DNA of 64,000 nt from Chondrilla cf. caribensis (Eukaryota > Porifera > Demospongiae > Chondrillida > Chondrillidae), in contig OZ026556.1 in NCBI GenBank assembly GCA_964020155.1, positions 852,501 to 916,500 on the forward strand, given 5' to 3'. The notes below the pieces were generated by a model. That model was not told where the DNA came from and made no database searches. It was given only the letters and a program-made list of their open reading frames with translations. The number at the start of each line of letters is the position of its first letter. The first letter of the stretch is position 1. Positions 31,404 to 54,394 of the stretch are shown piece after piece. The translations under genes were made by a program, and so were the position numbers.

Positions 31404-31526
31404 TCAGTAGAAGAATCCTAAGACTTTCCCTCCAGTGTGCTTCCGCTTGGCTTCCTCATGATCTATAATCCCTGCCGATGTTGTTAATACTATACACCTA
31501 TACCAACATATGAAACAGAGCAGGGT

Positions 31527-31599
<73 letters not shown>

Positions 31600-31741
31600 T
31601 TGCACACATGCATGCACCCACACATATATGCACACACACGCACGCACACACACAGTATACGACCTAACTTTATCATTTGCAGCCCACACACTATTCACCA
31701 TTGAACATAAATCCATTAGTGCCATCCCACACACACAAACA

Positions 31742-31803
<62 letters not shown>

Positions 31804-32254
31804 TTGTCTGCTTGGTAAGAGATTACTAGCCCACTTCTCAATGTCTTTGACTCGGATGTCAAACCGTGGACTGATAACACCGCAGTTGTTGAGACGACCG
31901 TTCAAATATACAACAATCTTTCCAGATCTGTGGCATACATCTTCAACCTCCCCACTCTGGCACTCTTTGGCAATGCATATTCTCTCATCTCTTTTCACCC
32001 CTCTCCATCTCCCAACCTCAACCTGGAATTAATGCTGCGTTCCTCCTCTCAACTTCATCAACATCGACCTCTCTCTTTTCTTTTTCACTAATGCACATCT
32101 TGATTCCAGCTTCAGGTCAGCAATCTCCTTGAGTATTATATAGGAACTTTATGATGACCTTAGATGAAGGTCTGATCAGAACTTGTCTCTTTCCTTTCTT
32201 TTCAGCATTGGAGATTGCCACCAGGGCATCGCTAAGTACGTTCATGTGCACCAT
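31404..32254 (-). pseudogene. RPS15A pseudogene, cassette A
   Basis: The exon-3 segment (31404-31498, ...GGKVLGFFY) and parts of exons 2 and 1 are recognisable. The end of exon 1 and the start of exon 2 have been replaced by about 230 bp of unrelated sequence (32130-31945), joining after KVIIKF. The exon-2 donor GGGTGAGT has been lost into a (TG)n tract (near 31801). Arg3 is also changed to His. It cannot encode uS8. Confidence 0.9.
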
Positions 32255-32539
32255 CCTAAATACCTAGCAAAACAACAGAGTGCGGTTAGATTTCCACTTT
32301 ATGAGAACTCAGTAACATGAAAAATAAACTGAAAGATATTCTTAAATTAAGGTTTGATTACCTCGATTTTACTGTTTGTTGGAGAGGTTCAAGATGATTA
32401 CGTTGCACATGGGTTTTACCTTTCTTCCTCGTGAGTCAAACGCAGCAAGGGCACTTTTGGAGAATAGTCACCTGACAAACGTCCGGGAGAGTACCTTTCG
32501 GTGCATGCATCCATAGACTCTACACCCTCAGCATCCAAG

Positions 32540-33121
32540 ATATCTTTTTGCGGGTGGTCTTGAGGAGAGATCTACAAGCTTAGGATCATTTCGAAGAAGG
32601 TTGGTTCGATTTTCATTTCAATTTCAATCATCTTCCCGGAAATTCAATCTTTAATTTGACGATGTGAGACTATTGTTGAGCTTCAATGCAACTATATATA
32701 GATATATATGATGCAACTATCTGAATAAACTCTCATATTGAAGTACTTTCTGCCAACTCTAACCCCCACTAGTACACCGAATGCCGGCTACAGAACTACT
32801 TTCTTCCAATTCCGTAGGTATTTATGTCTGTTCCAAATGTGGTCATGAGCTGTTTCACAGTACAAAGAAATTCGAACACTCTTCTCCATGGCCAGCCTTC
32901 ACACACACAGTCAGTGAGAACAGTGTCAAGAGAGAGGCAGAATCTCCTTCTGCCTTGCGAGTTTTTGTGCCAAGTGCAACAACGGATTAGGTCACGAATT
33001 CCTCAATGATGTTCCCAAGCAGGGTGAATCGCACTACTGAATATTCTCCTCCTCCATCTCCTTTGTTGAGAAGGGGAAGGAGGGGAAGAAGGCAGTCGAG
33101 GGAGGTGTGGAGGGCAAGTGA
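32540..33121 (+). pseudogene. MSRB1 selenoprotein pseudogene, cassette A
   Basis: The exon-1 relic (32540-32599) has ATA instead of the start codon, an in-frame TGA and a 5-bp insertion (cttag). The exon-2 relic (32819-33121) has a 1-bp deletion before the second Cys pair (RVF-then-frameshift). The UGA position (33038-33040) and the downstream SECIS-like structure are still present. Confidence 0.88.
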
Positions 33122-33155
33122 CATGCTCAGTCCGGCACGGAGTCTGGTCCGTTTG

Positions 33156-33203
33156 ATGAAGTCTCAGTATTAAACTCAGTTCCCGAGTGTGCTGAGATGG
33201 ATG
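33156..33203 (+). promoter_or_regulatory. Relic SECIS element, cassette A
   Basis: ATGA ... AAA ... GATG arrangement as in the intact copy at 57017-57064, with a few substitutions (ctcagtat; gctgagatgg). Confidence 0.65.
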
Positions 33204-33606
33204 ACCACTAACTCATCAGATAACAACCTGTGTGGCCTGCCATTAAATATTATTTAAATTGATATTATCTTTTTGTTGTATATAATAGTTTCAAACTATA
33301 TAACAAGAAGATACTATTTTTCTTTTTCACTGTGAGTGCATGTAAGACCAGATGAGACTTCATTATCACATGCATATTGGTGTTGATGTGTTAATAATGT
33401 ATATAGGTATATACATGTGCATTTATTGATATTATCACATACATATCATGTGACCTTATATACACACATTATGTGTGAATCACACAATGAAGGAAGGCTG
33501 CTGTAAATTCTTCATGTGATGATATACAACTGTACAGTGATGTGTATAACAATGCAAGATCACACAATTTGGAAAATATACATACATAGTAGTAGGGGTC
33601 TGTGTG
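33204..33606. other. Spacer downstream of MSRB1 and ELAC2 relics, cassette A
   Basis: Convergent 3' flank with no exon. Paralogous to 44569-44989 and 57065-57487. Confidence 0.6.
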
Positions 33607-33999
33607 TTACGTTTGTTCGTTATCAACAATCCGACTCAATGTGTTCTGAACAGTTGTTTGCAGTTTGTAAAACTCCTCAATGTGATTGAGGTTGCAATTG
33701 ATTCTCATGCAATCGAACGCTAGTGATATCTTTGAGCTGGTGTCAAACACCTCATCAGGGACCTGGGGACAATATGATCGCTGACTGAAGTGGGTTAAGA
33801 TAGTATACTGAGCCTGCATATCTTTGGATACTGTCAGTGCATCAGACACAGTACAGTGTTTCCTTTCCAATGCTTCCTTCTTCAATTCATCATCAAACAT
33901 TGCCTGGTGAAACAGCACTTTTGCCCCTCTTCCCACTTCAATTAAGTCCTGGCAGGGTCTGGTGTCCCCCAGAGAAAACAATTTTGTCCCCCGAATCCC
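33607..33999 (-). pseudogene. ELAC2 3' fragment, cassette A
   Basis: Matches roughly the last 130 codons of the intact ELAC2, including GDTRPCQDL, the HCT motif and THFSQRSY. It starts abruptly at a junction with RTK 3'-flank sequence (ccccacttacgtacatat). A 1-bp insertion in a C run near 33966 and a 6-bp insertion near 33690 are further lesions. It lacks the metal-binding HMHGDH motif. Confidence 0.9.
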
Positions 34000-34223
34000 C
34001 ACTTACGTACATATATGCGTATACAATGTTCCATGCAATGCTGTGCTGTCACAAATATCTTGCTTCTTTTCCAATAGTTCAGATGCCCAGGATATAAAAC
34101 AACACAAACAAACATGCAAAATATACACAAACAAACATGCAAAAATATACACAAACAGGGGAAAACCGATATGCAGTTTGAGTGTTTGAAGTTACACGGC
34201 AAAAAATAAAGGTGACACACTTT

Positions 34224-42328
<8,105 letters not shown>

Positions 42329-42525
42329 CGATCGACTCTAAACAAATACAGTACAAACGACTACCAGTACCTACCGATCATGTTCACCCGACTATATACC
42401 AACGTACGTATAGTCACGTCACGTGCTACCTCTCCCAATCAAAGTGTAAGTTCTACAACTCGTACACATTTGATTATAATCATCAATTATTCCTGACAAC
42501 AAGCAACAACACATATAAATGGAGT

Positions 42526-43633
<1,108 letters not shown>

Positions 43634-43896
43634 CCTAAATACCAAGTAAAACAACAGAGTGCGGTTAGATTTCCACATTATGAGAACTCAGTCACATAAA
43701 AATAAACTGAAAGATATTCTTAAAGGTCTGATTACTTGGATTTTACTGTTTGTTGGAGAAATTCAGGACGATTACGTTACACATGGGTCTTACCTTTCTT
43801 CCTCGTGAGTCAAATGCAGCAAGGGCGCTTTTGGAGAATGACAGAGAGTACCTTTCGGTGCATGCATCCATAGACTCTATACCCTCAGCATCCAAG

Positions 43897-44474
43897 ATGT
43901 CTTTTTGCGTGTGGTCTTGAGGAGAGATCTACAAGCTTAGGATCATTTCGAAGAAGGTTGGTTCGATTTTCATTTCAATTTCAATCATCTTCCCGAGAAA
44001 TTTATGAAATTCAATCTTTAATTTGACGATGTGAGACTATTGTTGAGCTTCAATTCAACTATGATGCAACTATCTGAATAAACTCTCATATTGAAGTACT
44101 TTCCGCCAACTCTAACCCCACTAGTACATTGAATGCCGGCTACAGAACTACTTTCTTCCAATTCCGTAGGTATTTACGTCTGTTCCCAATGTGGTCATGA
44201 GCTGTTTCACAGTACAAAGAAATTCGAACACTCTTCTCCATGGCCAGCCTTCACACACACAGTCAGTGAGAACAGTGTGAGGAGAGAAGAAGAATCTCCT
44301 TCTGCCTTGCGAGTGTTTTGTGCCAAGTGCAACAACGGATTAGGTCACGAATTCCTCAATGATGGTCCCAAGCAGGGTGAATCGCGCTACTGAATATTCT
44401 CCTCCTCCATCTCCTTCGTTGAGAAGGGGAAGGAGGGGAAGAAGGCAGCCGAGGGAGGTGTAAAGGGCAAGTGA
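43897..44474 (+). pseudogene. MSRB1 selenoprotein, cassette B (exon 1 broken)
   Basis: Exon 2 (44170-44474) is fully open and would encode [35 protein letters not shown] at 44391-44393 and a 26-residue tail. Exon 1 (43897-43956) keeps ATG but has CGA->TGA at codon 8 and the same 5-bp cttag insertion as cassette A. Translation from an ATG within the would-be intron (44133) is possible but would lack the normal N-terminus. The shared lesions show A and B descend from one already broken copy. Confidence 0.85.
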
Positions 44475-44520
44475 CACACTCAGTCCGGCACGTCCACCGG
44501 TGTGGAGTCTGGTCTGTTTT

Positions 44521-44568
44521 ATGAAGTCTCAGTACTAAACTCAGTTCCTGAGTGTGCTGAGGTGGATG
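44521..44568 (+). promoter_or_regulatory. SECIS-like element, cassette B
   Basis: ATGA, a helix CTCAGTAC/GTGCTGAG with one G-U pair, TAAA, a mini-stem ACTCAG/CTGAGT and GATG, as in the intact copy. Confidence 0.75.
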
Positions 44569-44989
44569 ACCGCTAACTCATCAGATAACAACCTGTGTGG
44601 ACTGCCATGAAATATTATTTAAATTGATATTATCTTTCTGTTGTATATATGTAGTTTCAAACTATATGACAAGAAGATACTATTTTTAATTTTTTTTTCA
44701 CTGTGAGTGCATGTAAGATCAGATGAGACTTCATTATCATATGTATATTGGTGTTGATGTGTTAATAATGTATATAGGTATATACATGTGCATCTATTGA
44801 TATTATCACATACATATTATGTGACCTTATATACACACATTATGTGTGAATCACACAATGAAGAAAGGCTGCTGTACATTCGTCATGCATCATATGATGA
44901 TGATATACAACTGTACAGTAATGTGTATAACAATGCAAAATCACACAATTTGGAAAATATACATACACAGTAGTAGGGGTCTGTGTGTT
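44569..44989. other. Spacer downstream of MSRB1 and ELAC2 relics, cassette B
   Basis: AT-rich convergent flank with no exon. It includes the paralogue of the ELAC2 3' flank (tacacacattatgtgtgaat). Confidence 0.6.
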
Positions 44990-45369
44990 ATGTTCGTTAT
45001 CAACAATCCAACTCAATGTGTTCTGGACAGTTGTTTGCAGTTTGTAAAACTCCTCAATTTGATCGAGGTTGATTCTCATGCAATCGAACGCTAGTGATAT
45101 CTTTGAGCTGGTGTCAAACATCTCATCAGGGACCTGGGGACAATATGATCGCTGACTGAAGTGGGTTAAGATAGTATACTGAGCCTGCATATCTTTGGGT
45201 ACTGTCAGTGCATCAGACACAGTACAGTGTTTCCTTTCTAATGCTTCCTTCTTCAATTCATCATCAAACATTGCCTCGTGAAACAACAATTTTGCCCCTC
45301 TTCCCACTTCAATTAAGTCCTGGCAGGGACTGGTGTCCCCAGAGAAAACAATTTTGTCCCCCGAATCCC
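44990..45369 (-). pseudogene. ELAC2 3' fragment, cassette B
   Basis: Encodes about the last 125 residues (GDTSPCQDLIEVGRGAK..., THFSQRSYCPQVP). A 4-bp deletion removes the normal stop. The 5' boundary is the same ELAC2/RTK-flank junction as in cassette A (cgaatccccacttacgtaca). Confidence 0.9.
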
Positions 45370-45569
45370 CACTTACGTACATATATGCGTATACAATGTT
45401 CCATGCAATACTGTGCTGTCACACACATCTTGCTTCTTTTCCAATAGTTCAGTTGCCCAGGATGTAAAACAACACAAACAAACATGCAAAATATACACAA
45501 ACAGGGGAAAACCGATATGCAGTTTGAGTGTTTGAAGTTATACGGCAAAAAATAAAGGTGACACACTTT

Positions 45570-45852
45570 TCACTGGGTGATGTATTTACATTGAAGATCT
45601 TTATACAGTCCTCTTCCTTCAGATAGAGGGTCTCCCAGCACTTTTGAGTGGGAACTGATAATATCCTCCTCTTTCCATGACAGCAACAGACGCTCTGACT
45701 TACAGAATTCTCCAAGAATGTCACCAGCACTGGGTCTATCCTTGGGAGTGTAGTTCCTGTACATGGATATAGGACAGGTGGTCACATGTACATGACATGT
45801 GTAGTACATGTGTGCCCATGCACATTGAACACATGTACGTACACACGCACGC

Positions 45853-45912
<60 letters not shown>

Positions 45913-48900
45913 ACTGCTTACCAACAATTCACCATTACTTCATACACTGCTCTAGGACAACCAGGAGGAGGAGGGAGACAGTACTTGTGTTGTAAGAGCT
46001 GTATCATCTGTATCCATATACATACATACAACATGAAATACCATCTGATATGTTACGATGTACGTACGTATGTACATACTTGTATTTGTACATACGTATA
46101 TCTCACAGATAATGCTATACACATGTAAACATGGATGTAAAGACACCAAAAACCACAACACGCACCTCTTGTGTGTCCACCTCTTCAAATGGTTTGTGTC
46201 CCAGTGACCAGATCTCATACATCAACATACCATAGCTCCACACATCGGAGTTGGTAGAGTACTTCTTATAAAAGATAGTTTCAGGAGCTGTCCACTTGAG
46301 GGGTATTTTGCTGCCTTTCTTCAAAGCGTAGTAGTTGTCATCTTCCAGGTCACGTGTCATTCCAAAATCAGAAATCTGAAATCGAAAAGGTGATAATTTC
46401 ATTTGTATAATTCAAATAAGTTTCATAAGCTTAACCTCATCCTAATTGAAATGGAAAGTAACAACAAATTCAGAACAAAGTTCCATTCTCCCACACTTGA
46501 TGACAGTTATGTTCTCAACACTGACAACAAGTCACATACTGTATATGCACACATGTACCACACTACAAATCGTTATCTTCAACATTATTCCCAAGTGTCG
46601 ATGTCATTATACTTCCAAATCTCCGCACAAATTAGGGGTGATTACGTCCATGTACCTACCTACACCTATCCTGCTTACACTACACCCATTGAACACACCC
46701 ACACCACACCCAACCACCCTCACCTTACAGTTGAGGTCCTCATCCAACAAGATGTTCCTTGCTGCAATATCTCTGTGTACAAAGGACTTCCGGGATAGAC
46801 AAGCTAGACCGTCCACCACTTGTTTACAAAACTGGAGTAGTAAACTGGGGAGGTCAGGACTGGAGAGTTGAGATGGACTGGAGGAGGAGGAGGAGGGCAC
46901 AGTGTGTGGAGGAGGAGGAGGACACAGTGTGTGGAGGAGGAGGAGGAGGACACAGTGTGAGAAGGAGGAGGTGGAGGAGGAGGACACAGTGTGTGGAGGA
47001 GGAGGAGGACACCGTGTGTGGAGGAGGAGGAGGACACAGTGTGTGGAGGAGGAGGAGGAGGACACAGTGTGTGGAGGAGGAGGAGGACACAGTGTGTGGA
47101 GGAGGAGGACACAGTGTGTGGAGGAGGAGGACACAGTGTGTGGAGGAGGAGGAGGAGGACACAATGTGTGGAGGAGGAGGAGGAGAAACTCACTCACTAA
47201 CTAACTCACTTGTTGTTGATGGAATCGACATAATCCTTCAGATCCCCACCGGGGAGGAGTTCCATCAACATCATTTTCTGCATGAAACGTACAAGACATT
47301 GTTGGTACATACACTGCTTCAGTTTGTGCAAAATGCTGTGAGATTATATGAACATCTTCAATATTAAAAAACTGTTGGGGTAATAAATAAGTACACAAAT
47401 ATTGCTGTATACGTATGTACCTACGTACAATACTAAAAACTATGATAGTAGTGGCCCACTACCATTCATACACACAATACTGTAAGTGAGCATGAACACA
47501 TGTCCGTATGTCCCTCGTGAGGTGCCCAACACCTCAAGCACACACCTCATTCACGAGTATGTATCAATAGTTACAAGAGGCCACACGGACCAAGTGAACA
47601 GCTACCACAACCCCCTCTAGATTTACGTATAGTGCTACGTATCTTACAATGCACTGCACTTAGAATCCATTTTGTCACAAAACTGTTCATTGCTTTGAGT
47701 GGAGAGATTCGTGTGGTATGTACGTATGCTTGTGATAGTGTGAAAATTAGTAGATTGTACGCGTGTACTGAATCATATGTATTGAAGTATCGAAGAGTGT
47801 TGGATTGTAAACGCACAAGATGTGTTTGCATACTCCCACAGACACCACCATTACACCACTACACGGTACAATAACATCATTTTAAAATGGATTTAACATA
47901 ACAGAAAATAACGCAATTTGTTTCAAATTCAGTACCGTGTGGAGTATCCATCATAGGTATGTGCAGCTGTACTTTCAGTGTCCTCATGCAATCAGTGGAG
48001 AATGTGTTATGACTGTGCCTACAATGGTCACATACGTAGGTACGTAGTCACGTTTCAGTGAACAGCATAGCATTCACTTTGTGACTCCAGTCGAAACATC
48101 AACTAGCACAATACGTGTGCTAAGTGAACATTGCATCACAAATTGCTTAATTGGCCAAAAACCCAATAATTGTTGCAGTGAACACAGCCTAATGAAGAGT
48201 GACCAGCACATGCTCTGCTACCATGAAAACAGACATACCACTTCCTCCGAGGCTGTCCACTGAAGGTATACATCAAACACAGATCATGTTCACTAACCTT
48301 TACAAGGCACACAGAAGCATGTGTTGGTGAGTGTGTGCGTTCAAGCAAGTACACACACTCACTACAGTCATGCCCATGTTTGAGATGTGAGTCTATCAGC
48401 ACACGCACACATATATTTGGTGTTATATACAGCGCTTCATGGCATATGGTTGTGCCCTACCGATACCTGTACATAATCCTTTTTATACAGGTACACACTC
48501 ACATGTATGTACATACCTATGTACGTACAACTGGGTACAAACTCACTGGGTCTTCAATGGTGACCACTCCAATCAACCTCACAACATGTCTGTGTTTGAA
48601 CTGGCCCAGATTAGCTGCTTCTTGGAGGAGCTTGGTCCTCTCTTCAGCAGGAGCTCCCTTCTTCACCAACTTCACAGCCACATCAAGACTTCTCTCTTTA
48701 GACACCTTCAACTCTGCTTTGTACACTTCTCCAAACTGGCCCTCTCCTAACTTCTTTGAGAGTGTGACACTAGCACGAGGTATCTCCTGGTAGCCCCACT
48801 GGGCCATTTGAGCGTATATCTCCTCTTCTTGTGTGCCAGGTTCCCAGTAAATCTCAGGTTCAGTTGCTGATGTCTCATATAATGATTCTACAGTACTGTT

Positions 48901-48947
48901 GACTGTATTCACCGGTAGCGTGTATGACTGTGTGAGTGTTTGCAAAA

Positions 48948-49015
<68 letters not shown>

Positions 49016-49561
49016 GCGTGTGAGGGGGGAGGGAGAGAGCACTTAGTACATGCATGTGACCATACAAACGACTGATATGCATGTAGTGAAGTATAAATTC
49101 TTCACACATACAGTTCTGACACACAAGCAACAAAACACAGGATGTCCTCACATGGAACATGCCAACATCTCACAATTAGTACATGAAAATATGCACAAGA
49201 TAACCTTTCCAATTAGTCAAGTGATCACATTCTTATGGGGGAGAGCTGGGAGGTGTGTACTGTGTGCATGCTTTCACATATGTATGTATGTACTTATGTA
49301 CATATTGACCACTATGAATGTCAGAGTGTGTGCCATATGTACGTATGAATGCACATTCAAATACTAAGCAATAGTAGACTTTCTGAAGCTATGTGACATT
49401 GATAGTGAAGTTGAGACTGATATATGTACTGTGTACAGTGGAGGGTTTGACAAGAGAGGAAGCTATGGGTTACAGAAGGTTCAGGTTCTTGTGGAAAACT
49501 TTCATAATACTCAAATCAATATAAACACACACACCACACAACACACACACACACACACACA

Positions 49562-49628
<67 letters not shown>

Positions 49629-50310
49629 CTACGCACACACACCACACACCTGTGCAACCTCACTAATGTATCCAGGATTGCTGAAAGATGTATGTGCTGT
49701 AATCTCTAAAGTGTTCATCTTCTTTCTCTGGTTCTGAAAAGATATACAATCAAAGGTTCAATATTGAAATAATTATGTGACGTGATATACTGAGGAAATA
49801 ATAGCTGAGAGAATTGATAACAAGCCACATGGAATTTGTTGAGGAGGATAATCTACTTGCAAAGTGTGGGAATGTTACTACTAGCACCAACAGTCCAGTG
49901 TTCTGCTTGTGAAATTACTAAGACTCTCATAATCACATACGTATCCGGCCGTGTCATCAAATACAATTAATTTACAAATTGATTGCAAGCAGACACCAGC
50001 AGGGAGTGTCAACAGTGGAGTGCAATGTAGTACACAACACATTCCACCCACCATTGTGGGGACATGGCCGTAAACAGGACCAGAGAGGGTATTGTCCCGC
50101 ACCTGCAGTTTGATAAATTTAGATTTGCAATGAATAACCACAAACCTACATACCATGCAGCTATGTACTTTCACACCTGGTGGATGCGATAACAAGCACC
50201 TTGACAGAAAACATAACTCTGACAAGACAAACATTCACACATACGTACTCACAGTGTAAATATGCACAACAACACCCTGCTATATGGATAGGGATGAGTA
50301 CATGCATGTG

Positions 50311-50382
<72 letters not shown>

Positions 50383-53300
50383 CGTGTGTTTGCATGTGTA
50401 CATGTATACAGACCATTGCCCTCACAGATGGTGGTTGGTGGACGTCTTCTGATGAAATCTCATCTGCTTCTTGGTACTCATGATCGCTGGTGTCTGCCTG
50501 GGGGACAGTTTGAGAATTAGTGATGGTGACATCTGAGTACAATCGGTCACTTCTGTCACAGACATCATTGGACAGTGATTCAGGGCCTTGAATGGTATCA
50601 TATCCCTTGCTATCACAGGAAGTCTTTAGAGTGTTCTGTGGTGTCTCGTACTGCAAAGCTGATTTGTTAGTGATGACATCATCGTAGTCCATTGGTCCAT
50701 TAATTTCAGCCATTTCATAGTCCCCATTACTGGGTACCATGGGTCGTTCACTCCCTACACCCAAAACACAAAGAAATTGGAAACAGCAACATACATATGT
50801 ACATGTGAACATATACAGTAAGTACAGTAGTAAGTGTATTTATCTTTCAATGAAACCGTACAACGAAAAGTGCCAGAGTGCAGTAGATTCTCCACTGTGT
50901 GCTGACCACAAAGTGCATTAACAACTTTCAATGAATGTGCAGCTGTGGGTTTTGTTTGAGCTTTTTTGCATTTCTTTTCAAATTGTTAGACAGGTTACTC
51001 GCATTCAACAAACGAACTTACATATCGTTCATTGCGCACACACATCCCATACAGTTGAGCCTGTCTAGTGCAGTCACATATTATGGAACACCATTTCCTA
51101 GGCTGGATTAGACAGGTGACCGTGCTATCAAGATTGAAATGTACGTAGGAAGCACGGGAGATATTTCAGAATTCAATTGAGGCAATTAACCATTTTAGGC
51201 AGACGACCATCCTAGGGAGGTGGCTGCTCTCACAGGTTTCATTGTATGTATGTACGTACGTAAGTACATAAGGTCATACAACTGCTTAGTAAGTACATGG
51301 ATTAGTACATACTTTATTCTGTTTATACATATACTTCACTCAGTTCCTGGCTCACGTACACTATGTCAACCAGTATTGATAGCAAGTACCTCTGGTAAGA
51401 AGTACAGATTTGGTGTGCCCTTCAAACTGAGTAAGTTGGTCTGAGTACAATATGTGTGTTCATGCATGTACATTGCTGGCACATATCAGAGTACAGACAC
51501 AGTCACTCACCAAAGGTGCAGTATGCGTCTGGGGGCATATCGTACAAGGCTGGTTTGCTAACTGTGTACTTCTTCTTCCTGACAACACAAAACGCTCCCA
51601 CGACAATTAGAACGATGACACCAATGACTGCTAACACGACTACAGCTCCCACAGCACCTCCAATAGCAGCAGCTGGTGGACCAGATCCAACCCCTTCAGG
51701 GACAGGTGGAGAGACACTACTGCTACTGGAAGGCTGAGATAATGGAGAAGTTTTGAGTGACATTTCTGCGGTAGTAGTTCTAGCTGGAGGCTGAGAGGAT
51801 GGGGTAGCTTTGGGTGATGTCTCTGCAGTAGTGGTAGTGGCTGGAGGCTGAGAGGATGGGGTACTGTCCATGACAGATGAAGCCCCAGTACTCAGATCAC
51901 CACTGTTAGCAGGGTCTGTATTCAGGAAGGTACTTTCAATGGGATCCATTGAGAATATACATGTATGCATATACTGTAAATACATACACATGAATGTACG
52001 TAGTAGGAAGAGGGTCATTTTCCTACTCGGTAATATCATTCAAACAGTTTGGACATCTTCCCCCACTGGACAACCTGCATACACTGTTTTGTACATACGT
52101 ATGTACGTAGTTCAGATGACGTTCACATGCATGTACATACATACAGTGACAAAGAAATGTGCAGTTTACAGAAATCTTCACAATAATAATATGCAGTGCA
52201 CAAGTGCTTGAAGGGGAGTGTATTGCCATGCGAAGAAATAATGAGCAAAATGAATCATGAATATTTTGTGATATCGTGAAATTATATACACGTATGAATG
52301 TACATTCATGTGGTGAGTTTTTATTAATGTCTTACCGCTTTATCCGCTAAAATTTCCCAGCACCAATATCCGTGTGTAATATATGCACAAACAGCAATGA
52401 TTATCCAGTTAATCCCCCATGCTAATGAATCCACCATATTTTTCCAAACAATACTGCGGTGGTTAAAACAGAATTTACTGTACACATATCAAAAGTGTGA
52501 CTAAAAGTGTCGAATAGCAACCATTGGACTGTACTACAAGGTATCCCATACACACTACATCTGTAGTTATGTGGTTATAGACATACACACAGTGCAATAT
52601 GCTTGGTAAGCACCCTGGTTAGTACTAATCCTGTTAATACAAATTTGTAGGAGGATGCTCACCCTATCTTCCATGCACCCCATACATACCACACATGTAC
52701 TACACTACACACTCACTTGACAAGCTCTCACCTGTGCCACTAGTGGACATGGCTGTGCTGGATGAGGTGGGACTGGTAGGGTTCAGTGATGAAGGTGGCT
52801 CTACTGGTCCTGATGATGTTGGTAGGATTGTTGTACTCCTTGGACACTCTGTACAGCTCACTACACACAGTAGACAACCACACACACAGTGATGAGAATA
52901 CAGTACTGAATGTACTAACATGAGATAAGACAACTCACCAGAAACAGACATCAGTGGAACACCTGTTACAGTTGCTGTTAAGGTGACCACACTAGCTGTT
53001 GGTGAGTTAGCTGATGTTAGTACAGAGTGAGTACTGAAGGAGTTTGTATGGTGAACGTTAAAAAAGTCCACATTGTTAGGATAGTAGAATCCCAGTACAT
53101 CTCCAGGAGAGAATGTGAATCCAATTGATGTGAAAGTGTGTGTACGTACGACCTGATCAATATGAGTAGTCACAACAGAACTGGTTACTTCAGTGAACAC
53201 AGTAGATCGTGTAGGATCAGGACGGAAGAGCTGGAGTTCTATGACTCTGTCTCTGGTACCACTACCACCAGCACCAACTCCCACTATAGTCCAATCTGTT

Positions 53301-53653
53301 ATTTCTCCACATCCAGTGAAGTTCATTGTTGGAATGATGTACTGTATGTTGCCAAGGAAAGCACCAGTACTTCCCGCTGGTGGGGAGGAGGGAGCCTCAC
53401 AGGTACCTAGTAAAAGTTAAAGTGAATAAGCAGAATCCGTACCGCACTAATAACACGAAACGATCACCATCACACCATAAACACTCTAAACCACATAACC
53501 GTAGTTTAGAGTGTCTATGATTACACAATGACGAGGTTTATCCAATCATGCTCAAACTATCTTTCCCTTCTCCTTCGACTCACCTAGTGCTTGTGTATAT
53601 GTACTAACTGATAAAAAGATAAGGAACGAAACGAACACGATTCTCGACTCCAT
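45570..53653 (-). CDS. Receptor tyrosine kinase, copy 4 (RTK4)
   Basis: Thirteen phase-consistent exons (53584-53653, 52939-53406, 52717-52860, 51511-51915, 50414-50754, 50052-50102, 49664-49733, 48547-48902, 47210-47277, 46724-46877, 46166-46375, 45922-45998, 45570-45756) give about 866 aa. The leader is MESRIVFVSFLIFLSVS. The stalk has two full 19-residue repeats (TPSSQPPARTTTAEMSLKT type) before the TM helix. Juxtamembrane tyrosines include MDYDDV, LQYETP, HEYQEA and PVYGHV. Kinase motifs are intact (LGEGQFGEV, VAVK, HRDIAARN, DFG, WTAPE). The C-terminus ends CKYITQ instead of CKYITK. It neighbours the intact cassette C and is probably closest to the ancestral arrangement. Confidence 0.9.
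46878..47209. repeat. Expanded GGA-rich minisatellite forming an RTK4 intron
   Basis: Eleven or so units, the longest of the four paralogous arrays. Confidence 0.88.
48950..49022. repeat. (TG)n microsatellite at acceptor side of RTK4 intron
   Basis: Pairs in position with the (AC)n tract at 49540-49625 at the donor side of the same intron. Confidence 0.92.
51052..51244. mobile_element. Pogo-like MITE (RTK4 copy)
   Basis: Same element and site as 20237-20437, slightly shorter through an internal deletion near 51162. Confidence 0.65.
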
Positions 53654-53985
53654 CGATCGACTCTAAACAAATACAAACGACTACTTGTTCCGTGGACTAC
53701 CGAACATCTTCACCCGACCATAGATATGACCCGACTATATACCAACGTAAGCATAAACACGTCACGTGACAACCAATATACAGTAGGATCTATGGATATA
53801 CGCATATCCGCTCCACAATCAACACATCTGAAAGGGCAGTTGTTATCATCACCACTTCGAACACTACACCTCTCTCATGTACGCACACTCAGGAATGGTA
53901 TACATTAGATTTTAAGTTACGATCATGAATAATTTCACATCAATTATTATTCTTGACAACAAGCAACACAACACATAAGAGGAGT

Positions 53986-54114
53986 TCAGTAGAAGAATCC
54001 TAAGACTTTCCCTCCAGTGTGCTTCCGCTTGGCTTCCTCATGATCTATAATCCCTGCCGATGTTGTTAAGACTATACATCTATAACAACAGTATGAAACA
54101 GAGCAGGGTTAGTA

Positions 54115-54181
<67 letters not shown>

Positions 54182-54202
54182 GACAGACAGACACACACAC
54201 AC

Positions 54203-54236
<34 letters not shown>

Positions 54237-54238
54237 CG

Positions 54239-54271
<33 letters not shown>

Positions 54272-54335
54272 GACAGACAGACGGACAGACAGACAGACAC
54301 ACAGATGGACAGGCAGGCAGACAGACAGACAGACA

Positions 54336-54394
<59 letters not shown>

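Noticed and set aside
44133..44393. MSRB1 cassette B as an independent 86-residue gene starting at an internal ATG
   Set aside because: That ATG lies in the former intron and the frame ends at the selenocysteine codon. Exon 1 carries a stop and a 5-bp insertion, so a decayed copy is the simpler reading.
46759..47367. Arg/Gly/Glu-rich frames (RRRRTQCVEEEE) over the GGA repeat
   Set aside because: This stretch is an intron of RTK4 bounded by conserved splice sites. The frames are repeat artefacts.
48335..48793. Plus-strand frame with LNWPRLAASWRSLVLSSAGAP, repeated in every RTK
   Set aside because: It is the antisense of the kinase N-lobe exon. Its conservation is explained by the kinase coding strand.
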